A DNA stretch of 64,000 nt, taken from contig JANSXH010000007.1 of assembly GCA_024743055.1 (NCBI GenBank), forward strand, positions 62,001-126,000, given 5' to 3'. Made by a program: the position numbers and the translations under genes. A model generated the notes under the pieces. It was not told the origin of the DNA. It did not search any database and saw only the letters and a list, made by a program, of their open reading frames with translations. Positions 18,119 to 26,080 of this stretch are shown piece by piece; the first letter of the stretch is position 1; each line of letters opens with the position of its first letter. Source of the stretch: Pseudomonadota bacterium (GTDB lineage: Bacteria; Pseudomonadota; Alphaproteobacteria; Sneathiellales; Sneathiellaceae).

Positions 18119-18465
18119 AAACTTCTCCCAATTTTGCTTATCTTTTGCTCAGCTGTTTTGACACCCGCTGAGAGGCACCCACCAATGACGCCATGCATTT
18201 CTCCATGGACAAAACTTGACGCTGGTGAAGCTCGGCAGCCGTTTGCTTCGGCTGGATCTCTTGGTTTGGAATTGCCCTTGAAAGGAAATCGCTGACACCA
18301 GGCGGTTTCAGTTTCTATGAGATGGCGCTCGCTAATCATGAATGCCTTCTCAAGGCCCGGTGTGATGACTGCATGATGAATACAGACAGAAACCAACGCC
18401 TCAACGCCATTACTCTTCAGATTTCTATGATTTGAATGCGACCGACATATATTGTAAACAGCCAT
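18115..18465 (-). CDS. Possible small protein upstream of dctP (uncertain)
   Basis: 116-codon frame starting MAVYNICRSH with an excellent Shine-Dalgarno (GGGAGGAAACA before ATG) and ending in an ATGA overlap with dctP, which would suggest translational coupling. I recognise no family, and the composition (many His, Arg, Ser, Cys) looks poorly protein-like. Another frame across 18140-18300 looks more helix-forming but has no good start, so the region could be a decayed or frameshifted gene, or a leader. Treat as hypothetical. Confidence 0.25.
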   Translation of the reverse strand: MAVYNICRSHSNHRNLKSNGVEALVSVCIHHAVITPGLEKAFMISERHLIETETAWCQRFPFKGNSKPRDPAEANGCRASPASSFVHGEMHGVIGGCLSAGVKTAEQKISKIGRSL

Positions 18466-18588
18466 TGTTTCCTCCCGATTTCCGAGAATGATACCGACTG
18501 TTATTGGTCTATTTTGATCTTTTTTATTGCCCTTTTCATACAATTGAGAATTAATTAGACCGTTTTTAACCTGTTTATGGAATAAATT

Positions 18589-19050
18589 ATGCGAACGCTT
18601 TCTGACACGGATCTACGAATTCTAAGGACAATGCAAACGGACGGTTCCTTATCGGTGTCCGAAATTGCAGATCGAGTAGGAATGTCCCAATCACCCTGCT
18701 CACGTCGTATCATTCAAATGCAGAATGAAGGAATCATTCTCGGCAGATCGTTATTACTGGATCGCAAGAAGCTTGGTTTTCATGTTCTTATTCTGGTGCG
18801 CATAAAGCTCACGGACCATGGCAGGAAATCAATTGATACATTCCAGGAATCCGCGCTTCGAATTCCGGAAGTTCAAGTGGTTCATTTAATGCTGGGCGAT
18901 TTCGATTTTCATTTACGTGTCGTTGTGCGTGATATGGACCATTTTCAGGTCCTTTTACGCAACAAGCTCGTTATGTTGCCTGGTGTACATGAAATCCAAA
19001 GCACGGTGTTGCTGGAGGAAGTCAAATACACGACAGAGCTTCCGATCTAA
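18589..19050 (+). CDS. AsnC/Lrp family transcriptional regulator
   Basis: 153 aa, standard Lrp size. An N-terminal winged helix (LSDTDLRILRTMQTDGSLSVSEIADRVGMSQSPCSRRI) is followed by the RAM ligand-binding domain (GDFDFHLRVVVRDMDHFQVLL). GGAATAAATT precedes the ATG. It is divergent from dctPQM-ilvD and probably regulates it in response to an amino acid. The next 150 nt (19051-19201) hold only the gap before the convergent TRAP gene end. Confidence 0.88.
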   Translation: MRTLSDTDLRILRTMQTDGSLSVSEIADRVGMSQSPCSRRIIQMQNEGIILGRSLLLDRKKLGFHVLILVRIKLTDHGRKSIDTFQESALRIPEVQVVHLMLGDFDFHLRVVVRDMDHFQVLLRNKLVMLPGVHEIQSTVLLEEVKYTTELPI

Positions 19051-19201
19051 TGAGGCAAAAGGGTGTTTGAGAGTTTAGTTAGCCTTCAGGCCAGCTCGAA
19101 GGGATAATTGTGTTTTATAGGCATATTCAAATGAAAACTGGATAGGCCGCCTTTTTACAATACAGCTCCATTGAGTCAAAACTCATCTCATCTTTTGGGT
19201 A

Positions 19202-21103
19202 TTACTGCGACAATACTTCTCGTTGAGTGAATAATATCAGCCCGATCGCAGCGATTGCAGCCGAGCCAATAATGACAGGTATGAGCTGACTGCTGAGGAG
19301 ACATAATCCGGCGGCTACCAGGCCCAATCGATAGTAGGATCTAACCGGTTTGAAGAAAAAACCTTCGGCTGCCACAGCGATAACGACTAATCCTACTGTT
19401 ACGGAAGAGACTGAAAACAGAATATCCAGAAAATGGCCTTTCATTAAGATCGCATCATTGAATACAAATGCGAACGGCACCAAAAAAGCCCCAATAGAGA
19501 TTTTCACAGCATCCAGCGCGATTGTTAACGGATTTGCTTGTGCAAGGGCACTCGCCGCATAAGCGGCTACGGCAACAGGGGGTGTCAGTGCCGACATTAC
19601 GGCAAAGTAAAGAAGGAACATATGCCCCTGCAAGGCAGGTATTTGTAGTTTCACCATTACTGGGGCAATCAGGACAGCGGCAAGAATATAGGCGCTGGGA
19701 GTAGGCATCCCCAGTCCCAATAACAGGGTCAATGCCGCAGCAACCACAAGGCTGATAAACACGTCCTGGCCTGATATAGCAAAGACGAGCACCCCAAATT
19801 TAGACGCGAGTCCCGTCATCGTAATACCGCCAATAACAAGGCCGGCCGCCGCACAGGCCCCTGCGACCGGAACCATCCGCGTTGCCGTTTCCGATAGAAT
19901 TTCAAGCAACGCTTTGAGCCCCAGTCGCGTAGATTTTTTGACTGATGAGACGATTAGGACTGCAAGCAATCCAAATACAGCTGAATAGGTCGGCGTGTAG
20001 CCGTCAATCAATGCCCATGATATTGCAACAAGTGGAATGACAAATAGGAAGCCTTGCTTGAAAACAGGCGTGAATTTCGGAACATCTTCCTTGGAAAGCC
20101 CCTGAAGTCCCAATCTTTTCGCCCGCAGGTGAACCTGAACATAAATTGGAATGTAATAAAGCAATGCTGGGATCAGGGCTGCAATGGCAATCTCGCTATA
20201 AGGAATGCCCGTATATTCAGCCATGATAAACGCAGCAGCTCCCATAACCGGTGGCAAAAGACTGCCTCCCGTTGACGCCGCGACCTCCACCGCGCCTGCA
20301 AATCTGGCGCTGTACCCAAGCCGCTTCATCATTGGAATTGTGATAGCGCCTGTAGTCACAACGTCAGATGTCGGACTTCCCGAAATTGTTCCGTAGAGCC
20401 CTGATGAGATGACGGCGATTTTTGCCGGCCCACCGGCTGTTCGACCTGTTAGGGAGGCTGCGAGATTAAAGAAGAACTCAGACCCGCCACATTTTGCCAA
20501 TGCTGTCCCAAACATCACGAACAGGAACGCATAGGTGGCGGCAACACGCAACGGCACTCCAAATAGACCGTCTGTCGTAAAGGTCATCACATCCAGGAAA
20601 TGGGTATAAGAAATAACGCCGTGGGACAGCACCCCGGACAGATGGTCCCCATAGAGATTGTAGGCCATGAACAGAATGACAATCACAGTCAAACCCAGCC
20701 CAACCGTGCGTCTCATAATTTCAATTGTGAGAAGGATTACCAGACTACCAAAGGCAATGTCATAGTTTGTCAGGGGATCGAGCAGAGTAATACGAGCCGC
20801 AATCGTATCTGCATTGTATAAAAAATAGGCGCCGGTCACGAGCGAGAGAATGGAGGCAACTATATCTACAATGCCTACTTTTTCTCCGCCTGTGGTCGCG
20901 GAGGGGCTGACAATCAAAAAGGCAAGTGCCAGCATGCCTGCGTAAAAGCTGATCGTTATCGAAAGGGCGTCCAACCTTGAATAGGTGGCGGAATATAAAA
21001 CCCATAGGCTTAAAGCAGCGCCAAAAAAGCGAATAAACTGCCCAATCGCGCCAGATGGACGTCTTCGGATACCTGTATCAAATGCTAAACTTACGAAAGA
21101 CAC
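19202..21103 (-). CDS. TRAP transporter fused permease (DctQM, TAXI type)
   Basis: 633 aa with about 16-18 hydrophobic segments. It is the 4TM plus 12TM fused permease that partners TAXI binding proteins. The GSPTSDVVTTGAITIPMMKRLGYS and PPVMGAAAFIMAEYTGIPYSEI blocks are diagnostic. It starts at GTG 21103 with CAGGGGAA upstream. The TAXI-type solute-binding gene lies 88 nt upstream, separated by a hairpin (see 21138). The adjoining phthalate-type genes suggest an aromatic acid as cargo (inference). Confidence 0.88.
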   Translation of the reverse strand: MSFVSLAFDTGIRRRPSGAIGQFIRFFGAALSLWVLYSATYSRLDALSITISFYAGMLALAFLIVSPSATTGGEKVGIVDIVASILSLVTGAYFLYNADTIAARITLLDPLTNYDIAFGSLVILLTIEIMRRTVGLGLTVIVILFMAYNLYGDHLSGVLSHGVISYTHFLDVMTFTTDGLFGVPLRVAATYAFLFVMFGTALAKCGGSEFFFNLAASLTGRTAGGPAKIAVISSGLYGTISGSPTSDVVTTGAITIPMMKRLGYSARFAGAVEVAASTGGSLLPPVMGAAAFIMAEYTGIPYSEIAIAALIPALLYYIPIYVQVHLRAKRLGLQGLSKEDVPKFTPVFKQGFLFVIPLVAISWALIDGYTPTYSAVFGLLAVLIVSSVKKSTRLGLKALLEILSETATRMVPVAGACAAAGLVIGGITMTGLASKFGVLVFAISGQDVFISLVVAAALTLLLGLGMPTPSAYILAAVLIAPVMVKLQIPALQGHMFLLYFAVMSALTPPVAVAAYAASALAQANPLTIALDAVKISIGAFLVPFAFVFNDAILMKGHFLDILFSVSSVTVGLVVIAVAAEGFFFKPVRSYYRLGLVAAGLCLLSSQLIPVIIGSAAIAAIGLILFTQREVLSQ

Positions 21104-21137
21104 CCGAAATTCCCCTGACAGCAGTTTTGAGATCCAT

Positions 21138-21175
21138 AAAAAATACGGCGAGAATTAAAGCATATTCTCGCCGTA
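21138..21175 (-). terminator. Intercistronic hairpin between TAXI binding protein and permease
   Basis: A perfect 12-bp stem (TACGGCGAGAAT at 21144-21155, complement at 21164-21175) with an 8-nt loop is followed on the minus strand by six Ts (21138-21143). It looks like a rho-independent terminator or an mRNA-stabilising hairpin that leaves the binding protein in excess over the permease. Confidence 0.7.
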
Positions 21176-21191
21176 CCGTGATCGGCAACTG

Positions 21192-22178
21192 CTATTGAAG
21201 CCCTTCGGCTTTGTAGACCGATGCAGCCGCCGGATGGTATTCAATCGCTTTTCCATCTGCCATCAATTTGGTGGTCAATGGCTTCATCGCTTTATGGACC
21301 CCCTGGATCTTGTCAGCATTTTTGACCAAAGCAGCTGTGATTTCCTCAACCATTTTAGGGTCGGCGTCATCGCGAACGAAAAGTTGGGCAGACAGGGTGA
21401 CAGTTTCAGTATCGCCCTCTTTCCATTTATAGGCATCTGCAGGGATCATATAGGTTCCGATACTCCATTTATCAGAGACCTCACCAAGGGTATTTCCCGT
21501 GGCATCCAGCAATTTCAGATCAATTGCATCGGCAAGCTGCCGAATGGACCGGTGATTAACAAACAGGGAATTTAGAATAACATCTGCCCGGCGATCCCTC
21601 ATAAGCTCACCCTGCTCTTTCGAGGCTGCATAAGTGACGCTTCCGCCCCAAGACTCGATGTCCTCGGGGCTGGCACCAGCGGCGGTCAACATGTCAGCAC
21701 CGACCTGACTGGCAACGTTTCCACGCTTGTTCAACAGAACACGTACCGGAACTTTCTTCGCCGCAATGTCTTCAATCGAATTAACACCGTGCTCTTTGGC
21801 GAAATCAGCGTTCATGATCATCTGCATTGGTGCCCAGGTGTATAGCACGGCAATGGTTCGGATGTTCTCAATCGGAGCATTGAAGGGTTTCCCTCCTTGC
21901 TTGGCGACAGCGGCTTCCGCGTCATGGACAATAGCCAAATCACATTTGTTTTGTCCCAGCAAGGCGATATTCGCAAAGCCTCCTCCGGATGTCTGATACG
22001 TAACGACAGAGCCCGGATAGGACTCTTTCACCGCGGCATCAATTCCAGATCCCAGTAGTGACCAGAGCCCGCCCGGGCTGGCACCGCAAAGGGTCAGATT
22101 GTATTCCGCTTTTGCTGGACTTGCGGCGACGAACGCACCAAGCAGTATCGCCGATAACGTAGCAATTTTCTTTGACAT
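21192..22178 (-). CDS. TAXI-family TRAP transporter solute-binding protein
   Basis: About 328 aa from ATG 22178, with GGGAGAAC upstream; the frame extends to 22241 but lacks support there. The signal peptide is residues 1-24 (ending SPAKA). The mature start YNLTLCGASPGGLWSLLGSGI matches the TAXI (TRAP-associated extracytoplasmic immunogenic) family. It is first in a two-gene operon with the fused permease. A TTAGCCATCTAA element 75 nt upstream ties it to the MarR-type operators of the ring-hydroxylation genes. Confidence 0.87.
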   Translation of the reverse strand: MSKKIATLSAILLGAFVAASPAKAEYNLTLCGASPGGLWSLLGSGIDAAVKESYPGSVVTYQTSGGGFANIALLGQNKCDLAIVHDAEAAVAKQGGKPFNAPIENIRTIAVLYTWAPMQMIMNADFAKEHGVNSIEDIAAKKVPVRVLLNKRGNVASQVGADMLTAAGASPEDIESWGGSVTYAASKEQGELMRDRRADVILNSLFVNHRSIRQLADAIDLKLLDATGNTLGEVSDKWSIGTYMIPADAYKWKEGDTETVTLSAQLFVRDDADPKMVEEITAALVKNADKIQGVHKAMKPLTTKLMADGKAIEYHPAAASVYKAEGLQ

Positions 22179-22252
22179 TTTGGTTCTCCCAGACCATCTG
22201 CACTTTCCGTGCATGATTTGTTTATTTGCGAGCGAGGGCAATACATGTAAAC

Positions 22253-22264
22253 TTAGCCATCTAA
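22253..22264. promoter_or_regulatory. Imperfect copy of TTAGATATCTAA operator (TTAGCCATCTAA)
   Basis: In the divergent region between the TAXI binding protein (minus) and the aldolase-like gene (plus) lies TTAGCCATCTAA. It matches the perfect palindrome TTAGATATCTAA found twice near 25.05 kb at 10 of 12 positions. A MarR gene lies 0.85 kb away. Probable shared operator (inference). Confidence 0.45.
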
Positions 22265-22339
22265 CTTAAAGACTGGCTTATCCCCTGAAACTTGTCAAGG
22301 GATATGCATTTGGGGGCTTTTTATGGGGAAAAATGAAAA

Positions 22340-23098
22340 ATGAACGCTAAATCAGGCGATAAGGAAGACTATTCAGTTCCAACCCCCGACCCGGCGGATA
22401 TTCAAAATTTGGTGTTTGCCAATCGAATTTTATATAAGTATGGCGTTGTAGACGGGTTTGGACATGTAAGCCTTCGTCATCCCCAAAGCCCGGATCACTT
22501 TCTCCTTTCTCGAAATCTGGCCCCTGATCGAGTGACAGCCGACGACATTTTTATTCATAATTCTTCTGGTGAGATCGTCGATGCAACCTCGGCCACACCT
22601 TATCTTGAGCGATTTCTTCACTCGGAAATTTATAAAGCGCGCCCTGACGTCCTAGCGATAGTCCATAGCCATGCCAATACTGTCATCCCCTTCGGTGTCG
22701 TCAAACAGCAACCTCTGCGTCCCCTATGGCATATGGCAGGGTTTTTAGAAAAAGATGTTCCCATTTTTGACATTCGCGACCATGCAGGGGACGGAACAGA
22801 TTTACTTATTACAGATACGAATTTGGGGGCGGCGCTTGCGTCCGATATGGGAGATGCTTCTGTCGTACTTATGCGTGGCCATGGTGCCACGGTCGTTGGA
22901 AAAGATATACCCGAGGTTTGCTTTCGTGCGGTCTATACCCAGTTAAATGCAGACATTCAGTTGAAAGCGCTGGCGTTGGGCGATATTACTTACCTGACAG
23001 AACTAGAAGCATCAGCTGCAGCAGAAAATATCGGCGGGCAAGTGAACAGGGCCTGGAACCTTTGGTGCAAGGAAGTGGATCCAGGTTTTGAAGAATGA
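22340..23098 (+). CDS. Class II aldolase/adducin family protein, possible aromatic-acid decarboxylase
   Basis: 252 aa. The class II aldolase fold has the expected metal-site residues: Glu96 (HSEIYKA), His109 and His111 (VHSHAN), and His181 (MRGHGA). Family members are sugar-phosphate aldolases, but in phthalate routes of actinobacteria a class II aldolase-like protein acts as 3,4-dihydroxyphthalate 2-decarboxylase. Its position between a TAXI transporter and a MarR-Rieske-decarboxylase cluster makes an aromatic substrate plausible. The MarR gene follows immediately, with no gap after the stop codon. The exact reaction is undetermined. Confidence 0.75.
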   Translation: MNAKSGDKEDYSVPTPDPADIQNLVFANRILYKYGVVDGFGHVSLRHPQSPDHFLLSRNLAPDRVTADDIFIHNSSGEIVDATSATPYLERFLHSEIYKARPDVLAIVHSHANTVIPFGVVKQQPLRPLWHMAGFLEKDVPIFDIRDHAGDGTDLLITDTNLGAALASDMGDASVVLMRGHGATVVGKDIPEVCFRAVYTQLNADIQLKALALGDITYLTELEASAAAENIGGQVNRAWNLWCKEVDPGFEE

Positions 23099-23680
23099 GT
23101 GCAACGGGCAATGACGGATATATCCAATTCTGAAAAAAAGAAACTGGCTGCAGATCTGACAACTCTGGCTATCCTTCAGCATTGGGAACAAACCAATCCC
23201 GAGGATCGGATTGCCCATCTTGTTCGAGATTTGGCGCGAGGCTTTAACCGGGCTCTGCAAATTCGCTTGTCCGAATATGGCGTTTCCTTTGGCCACTGGG
23301 TTTTCTTGCGGGCATTGTGGGAAAAAGACGGGATTACGCAGCGGGAATTGGCGGTCAAAGTTGGCCTGACAGAACCTACAACGCATACTGCCATAACCAA
23401 GATGCTGGATCTTGGCTATGTCTCGCGCAAACATCGGGACGGTAATAAGAAAAAACAATATATTATCCTGACAGAGGCAGGGCGGGTTTTAGAAGAAAAG
23501 CTTGTACCATTGGCCCAGGAAGTGAACGATATCGCGATTTCAGGCATCGATGACAAGACGGTAAAGCTCATTCGCTCCGGTTTGCTGGAAATGGTCAGAA
23601 ATCTGGCTGTAGATGAAGCTCAGATAATGGAAGATGGTAAAAAACTCCCATCAACACGTAGCCTTAACAACAAAACTTAA
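23099..23680 (+). CDS. MarR family transcriptional regulator
   Basis: 193 aa from GTG 23099, or 189 aa from ATG 23111. The core winged helix (residues about 60-125: ITQRELAVKVGLTEPTTHTAITKML, then wing RKHRDGNKKKQYIILTEAG) is typical MarR. An N-terminal extension of about 35 residues precedes the dimerisation helix. It is coupled to the aldolase-like gene and is convergent with the oxygenase gene. It is the best candidate reader of the TTAGATATCTAA palindromes at 22253, 25020 and 25083, with a phthalate-like acid or intermediate as inducer. Confidence 0.87.
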   Translation: MQRAMTDISNSEKKKLAADLTTLAILQHWEQTNPEDRIAHLVRDLARGFNRALQIRLSEYGVSFGHWVFLRALWEKDGITQRELAVKVGLTEPTTHTAITKMLDLGYVSRKHRDGNKKKQYIILTEAGRVLEEKLVPLAQEVNDIAISGIDDKTVKLIRSGLLEMVRNLAVDEAQIMEDGKKLPSTRSLNNKT

Positions 23681-23697
23681 TTTAAAATCACAAGTAC

Positions 23698-25002
23698 TCA
23701 GGACGCTCTCTCAGCAAGCTCTGAAAGGACTTTCTGCTCGGTTTCGACTGTGCCCAAGGTAAGCCAGTCCGTCCCTTTCGGCACAATTCCCTGGAAAGAT
23801 GTAATTTCCGCCTGTGGTATGTGAGTACCAGAACGACCTATGGCCTGAGAGGACCCATTTTCGAAGCCCTTCGCCGCCTCAACCATTAAACGCCGAAACT
23901 CGACAACTGCAAGATCACTTGCCCCTAGAATATCCGTTGTTCGATCAACGATCTTTCCCATGCTCACCCACATGGAAATATCCTGATTAGGTATCCCTTT
24001 AATTCCCGTAAAATTGCCAGATTTCATAAGCTCACGATCCTGATTGAAGTCATTCTCAATAGAGCTCTTGGTACTGTAATCACTTTCTATGTCCTTACCC
24101 ATGACCAGTCGATTAAACTCCCGCCATTCATAGGTCCCGATGATGTCTTCACCGCCCCAGGCAAGGAAGTAAAACCAGCTATTCTCATCATCGACAGGAA
24201 CAACAACACTCGCGACATTGTATGAGGAATTCGGCGGGATCAGAGAAATAAAGGGAGCCACATAAACTGTGACCCGCGCATAATCATGTGTGGATGAATT
24301 CTTTATGGGGCGGCGCAAAGCCACATACCGGAAACCATAAGGAGTCGTCCGGTAAGTCATCCTTGGTGCTTTATCTGTAGACGGTCGCGTCCAATTTGTT
24401 TCTGTCGCCCCTGCGCTATCAACCCTTGCCGGCACCATATCCGACGAATGCAGGCTTGAGGAATGAGCCGAGTCAATCTGGCCTTCCTGCACCTGCGCCC
24501 AGTTACAAGGGATTTTAACCTTTGCAATAGAGACCTTTGTATCCTCAGTTGGCGCAAAGGGTGGACGTTCAAACTCCGGCTTTTCATCTGCCGGTCCCAT
24601 ATAGGTCCAGATAAAACCGCCAATTTCCTCAGTTGGATACGATTTTATCTTTGTCTTTTCCTTGAAGCTGCTCTCTGCCGGTTCAGAGGGCATCTCAACA
24701 ACATTTCCACTGACGTCAAATTTCCAGCCATGATAAAGGCAGCGCAATCCGCAATCTTCATTTCGTCCGTATACCAGTGACGGTCCACGATGGGGGCAGA
24801 ACTCATCCAGCAGGCCAACTTTTCCTTCGCTGTCGCGAAAGGCAACCAGATCCTCACCAAGTAATCTTACTCGAGTGGGCTTGCCATCTATTTCCAATTC
24901 TTCGGACATAAGCGCCGGAATCCAGTGCCGCCGCATCATTTGCCCCATAGGAGCATCCCCTTCCACCCGGCACAGCAATTCGTTTTCCTCAGCGGTTAGC
25001 AT
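23698..25002 (-). CDS. Rieske non-heme iron oxygenase, phthalate 4,5-dioxygenase-like large subunit
   Basis: 434 aa. The Rieske [2Fe-2S] site is C69-P-H71 and C88-L-Y-H91. The mononuclear iron site is D177-x2-H180-x4-H185. The opening MLTAEEN..L.RV..D.PMG..MRR.W.PA and RVRLLGEDLVAFRD closely follow phthalate 4,5-dioxygenase oxygenase components (Pht3/OphA2). It would add O2 to phthalate to give the cis-4,5-dihydrodiol, receiving electrons from the reductase encoded divergently. Its promoter contains the palindrome at 25020-25031. The exact ring position and substrate are inferred from neighbours. Confidence 0.85.
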   Translation of the reverse strand: MLTAEENELLCRVEGDAPMGQMMRRHWIPALMSEELEIDGKPTRVRLLGEDLVAFRDSEGKVGLLDEFCPHRGPSLVYGRNEDCGLRCLYHGWKFDVSGNVVEMPSEPAESSFKEKTKIKSYPTEEIGGFIWTYMGPADEKPEFERPPFAPTEDTKVSIAKVKIPCNWAQVQEGQIDSAHSSSLHSSDMVPARVDSAGATETNWTRPSTDKAPRMTYRTTPYGFRYVALRRPIKNSSTHDYARVTVYVAPFISLIPPNSSYNVASVVVPVDDENSWFYFLAWGGEDIIGTYEWREFNRLVMGKDIESDYSTKSSIENDFNQDRELMKSGNFTGIKGIPNQDISMWVSMGKIVDRTTDILGASDLAVVEFRRLMVEAAKGFENGSSQAIGRSGTHIPQAEITSFQGIVPKGTDWLTLGTVETEQKVLSELAERAS

Positions 25003-25019
25003 CCAGCTCTCCCATTAAT

Positions 25020-25100
25020 TTAGATATCTAAGATAATACTATAGAATATTACCTGAAGCCTTGTCTAGCTTGCAATTTAAGATTAGATATCTAATATAAT
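25020..25100. promoter_or_regulatory. Divergent promoters with two identical palindromic operators TTAGATATCTAA
   Basis: The 12-bp perfect palindrome occurs at 25020-25031 and 25083-25094, with centres 63 bp apart, close to six helical turns. The right copy abuts TATAAT (25095-25100), a consensus -10 for the plus-strand reductase gene; TTGCAA at 25070-25075 is a possible -35. On the minus strand TAGACA and TATAGT with an 18-bp spacer fit a promoter for the oxygenase, with the left copy just downstream of the -10. Both operators are therefore placed for repression, most simply by the adjacent MarR protein. Confidence 0.65.
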
Positions 25101-25129
25101 TTGTCAAAAACTGTTTGTTTGGATTGGGA

Positions 25130-26080
25130 ATGAACTCAGATTTAATTTCAGTAAAAGTCGTCGATAAGCGCCTAATTGATGACGATTATTGCATCATGAA
25201 GCTTGCCGCAAAAGATGGGTCCCCTCTTCCGGAGTTTACAGCTGGGGCGCATATTTCTGCCAAGACGCCGCAAGGAGGAATGCGGAATTTTTCCCTTGCC
25301 AATGACCCAGAGCAGCGAGATTTCTACATACTCGGCATAAAAGCTGAACGGGAGGGTCGTGGTGCTTCCGCGAGTATGGTAGATGCTGTATGTGACGGCG
25401 ACACACTCGAAATTTTACCTCCGGAAAATGACTTCGAACTAGTACCCGCTGACCAATATCTGTTTATTGCCGGAGGTATTGGCATAACGCCTATTATGTC
25501 CATGTGCCGTCAACTTCTCAGGCAAGGGCATACGAATTTTAAACTGATTTACTGTTCTCAGGCACCAAGCACAACTGTATTTCTCGACGAAGTAAAGGCG
25601 GCGGATTTAGCGCCTTACGTGACTCTGCATCACGATAATGGTGACCTCTCGGCGATTTACGACTTCTGGCCGCATTTGGAAACACCCGACAAACGGCATA
25701 TTTATTGTTGCGGCCCGAAGCCAATGATGGAAGACATAAAAGATATGTCGGGCCACTGGCCAGAGAACCAAGTTCATTTTGAAGACTTTAAACCTGTTGA
25801 AGTCCGGCAAGCTGAGGACAAGGCGTTTAAAGTCTATTTGTCAAAATCTGACAAGCAGCTGGAAATACCAGAGGATCAGAGCATTCTGGAAACGCTGCGG
25901 GATGAAGGGTACGATCTCAAGTCCTCCTGCGAAAGCGGGACCTGCGGAACATGTAGAACGGGCCTTCTTTCAGGGGAAGCCGATCATCGGGATCTTGTTC
26001 TGACCGACGCAGAAAAGGAAACATCAATCATGATATGTGTTTCACGCGCCAAGGATGGAGACCTCATCCTTGACATCTGA
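25130..26080 (+). CDS. Phthalate dioxygenase reductase-type FMN/[2Fe-2S] oxidoreductase
   Basis: About 316 aa from ATG 25130 (the frame opens at TTG 25115). The order is an FMN-binding domain (GMRNFSLANDP), an NAD(H)-binding domain (YLFIAGGIGITPIMSM; YCCGPKPMM), then a C-terminal plant-type ferredoxin with Cys-x4-Cys-x2-Cys (CESGTCGTC) and a distal Cys (MICVSRA). This domain order is that of class IA phthalate dioxygenase reductases (Pht2/OphA1). It supplies electrons from NADH to the Rieske oxygenase across the shared promoter. Confidence 0.88.
   Translation: MNSDLISVKVVDKRLIDDDYCIMKLAAKDGSPLPEFTAGAHISAKTPQGGMRNFSLANDPEQRDFYILGIKAEREGRGASASMVDAVCDGDTLEILPPENDFELVPADQYLFIAGGIGITPIMSMCRQLLRQGHTNFKLIYCSQAPSTTVFLDEVKAADLAPYVTLHHDNGDLSAIYDFWPHLETPDKRHIYCCGPKPMMEDIKDMSGHWPENQVHFEDFKPVEVRQAEDKAFKVYLSKSDKQLEIPEDQSILETLRDEGYDLKSSCESGTCGTCRTGLLSGEADHRDLVLTDAEKETSIMICVSRAKDGDLILDI

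Noticed and set aside
25539-25810. Antisense frames inside the reductase gene
   Set aside because: They are shadows of a well-conserved coding sequence on the plus strand.
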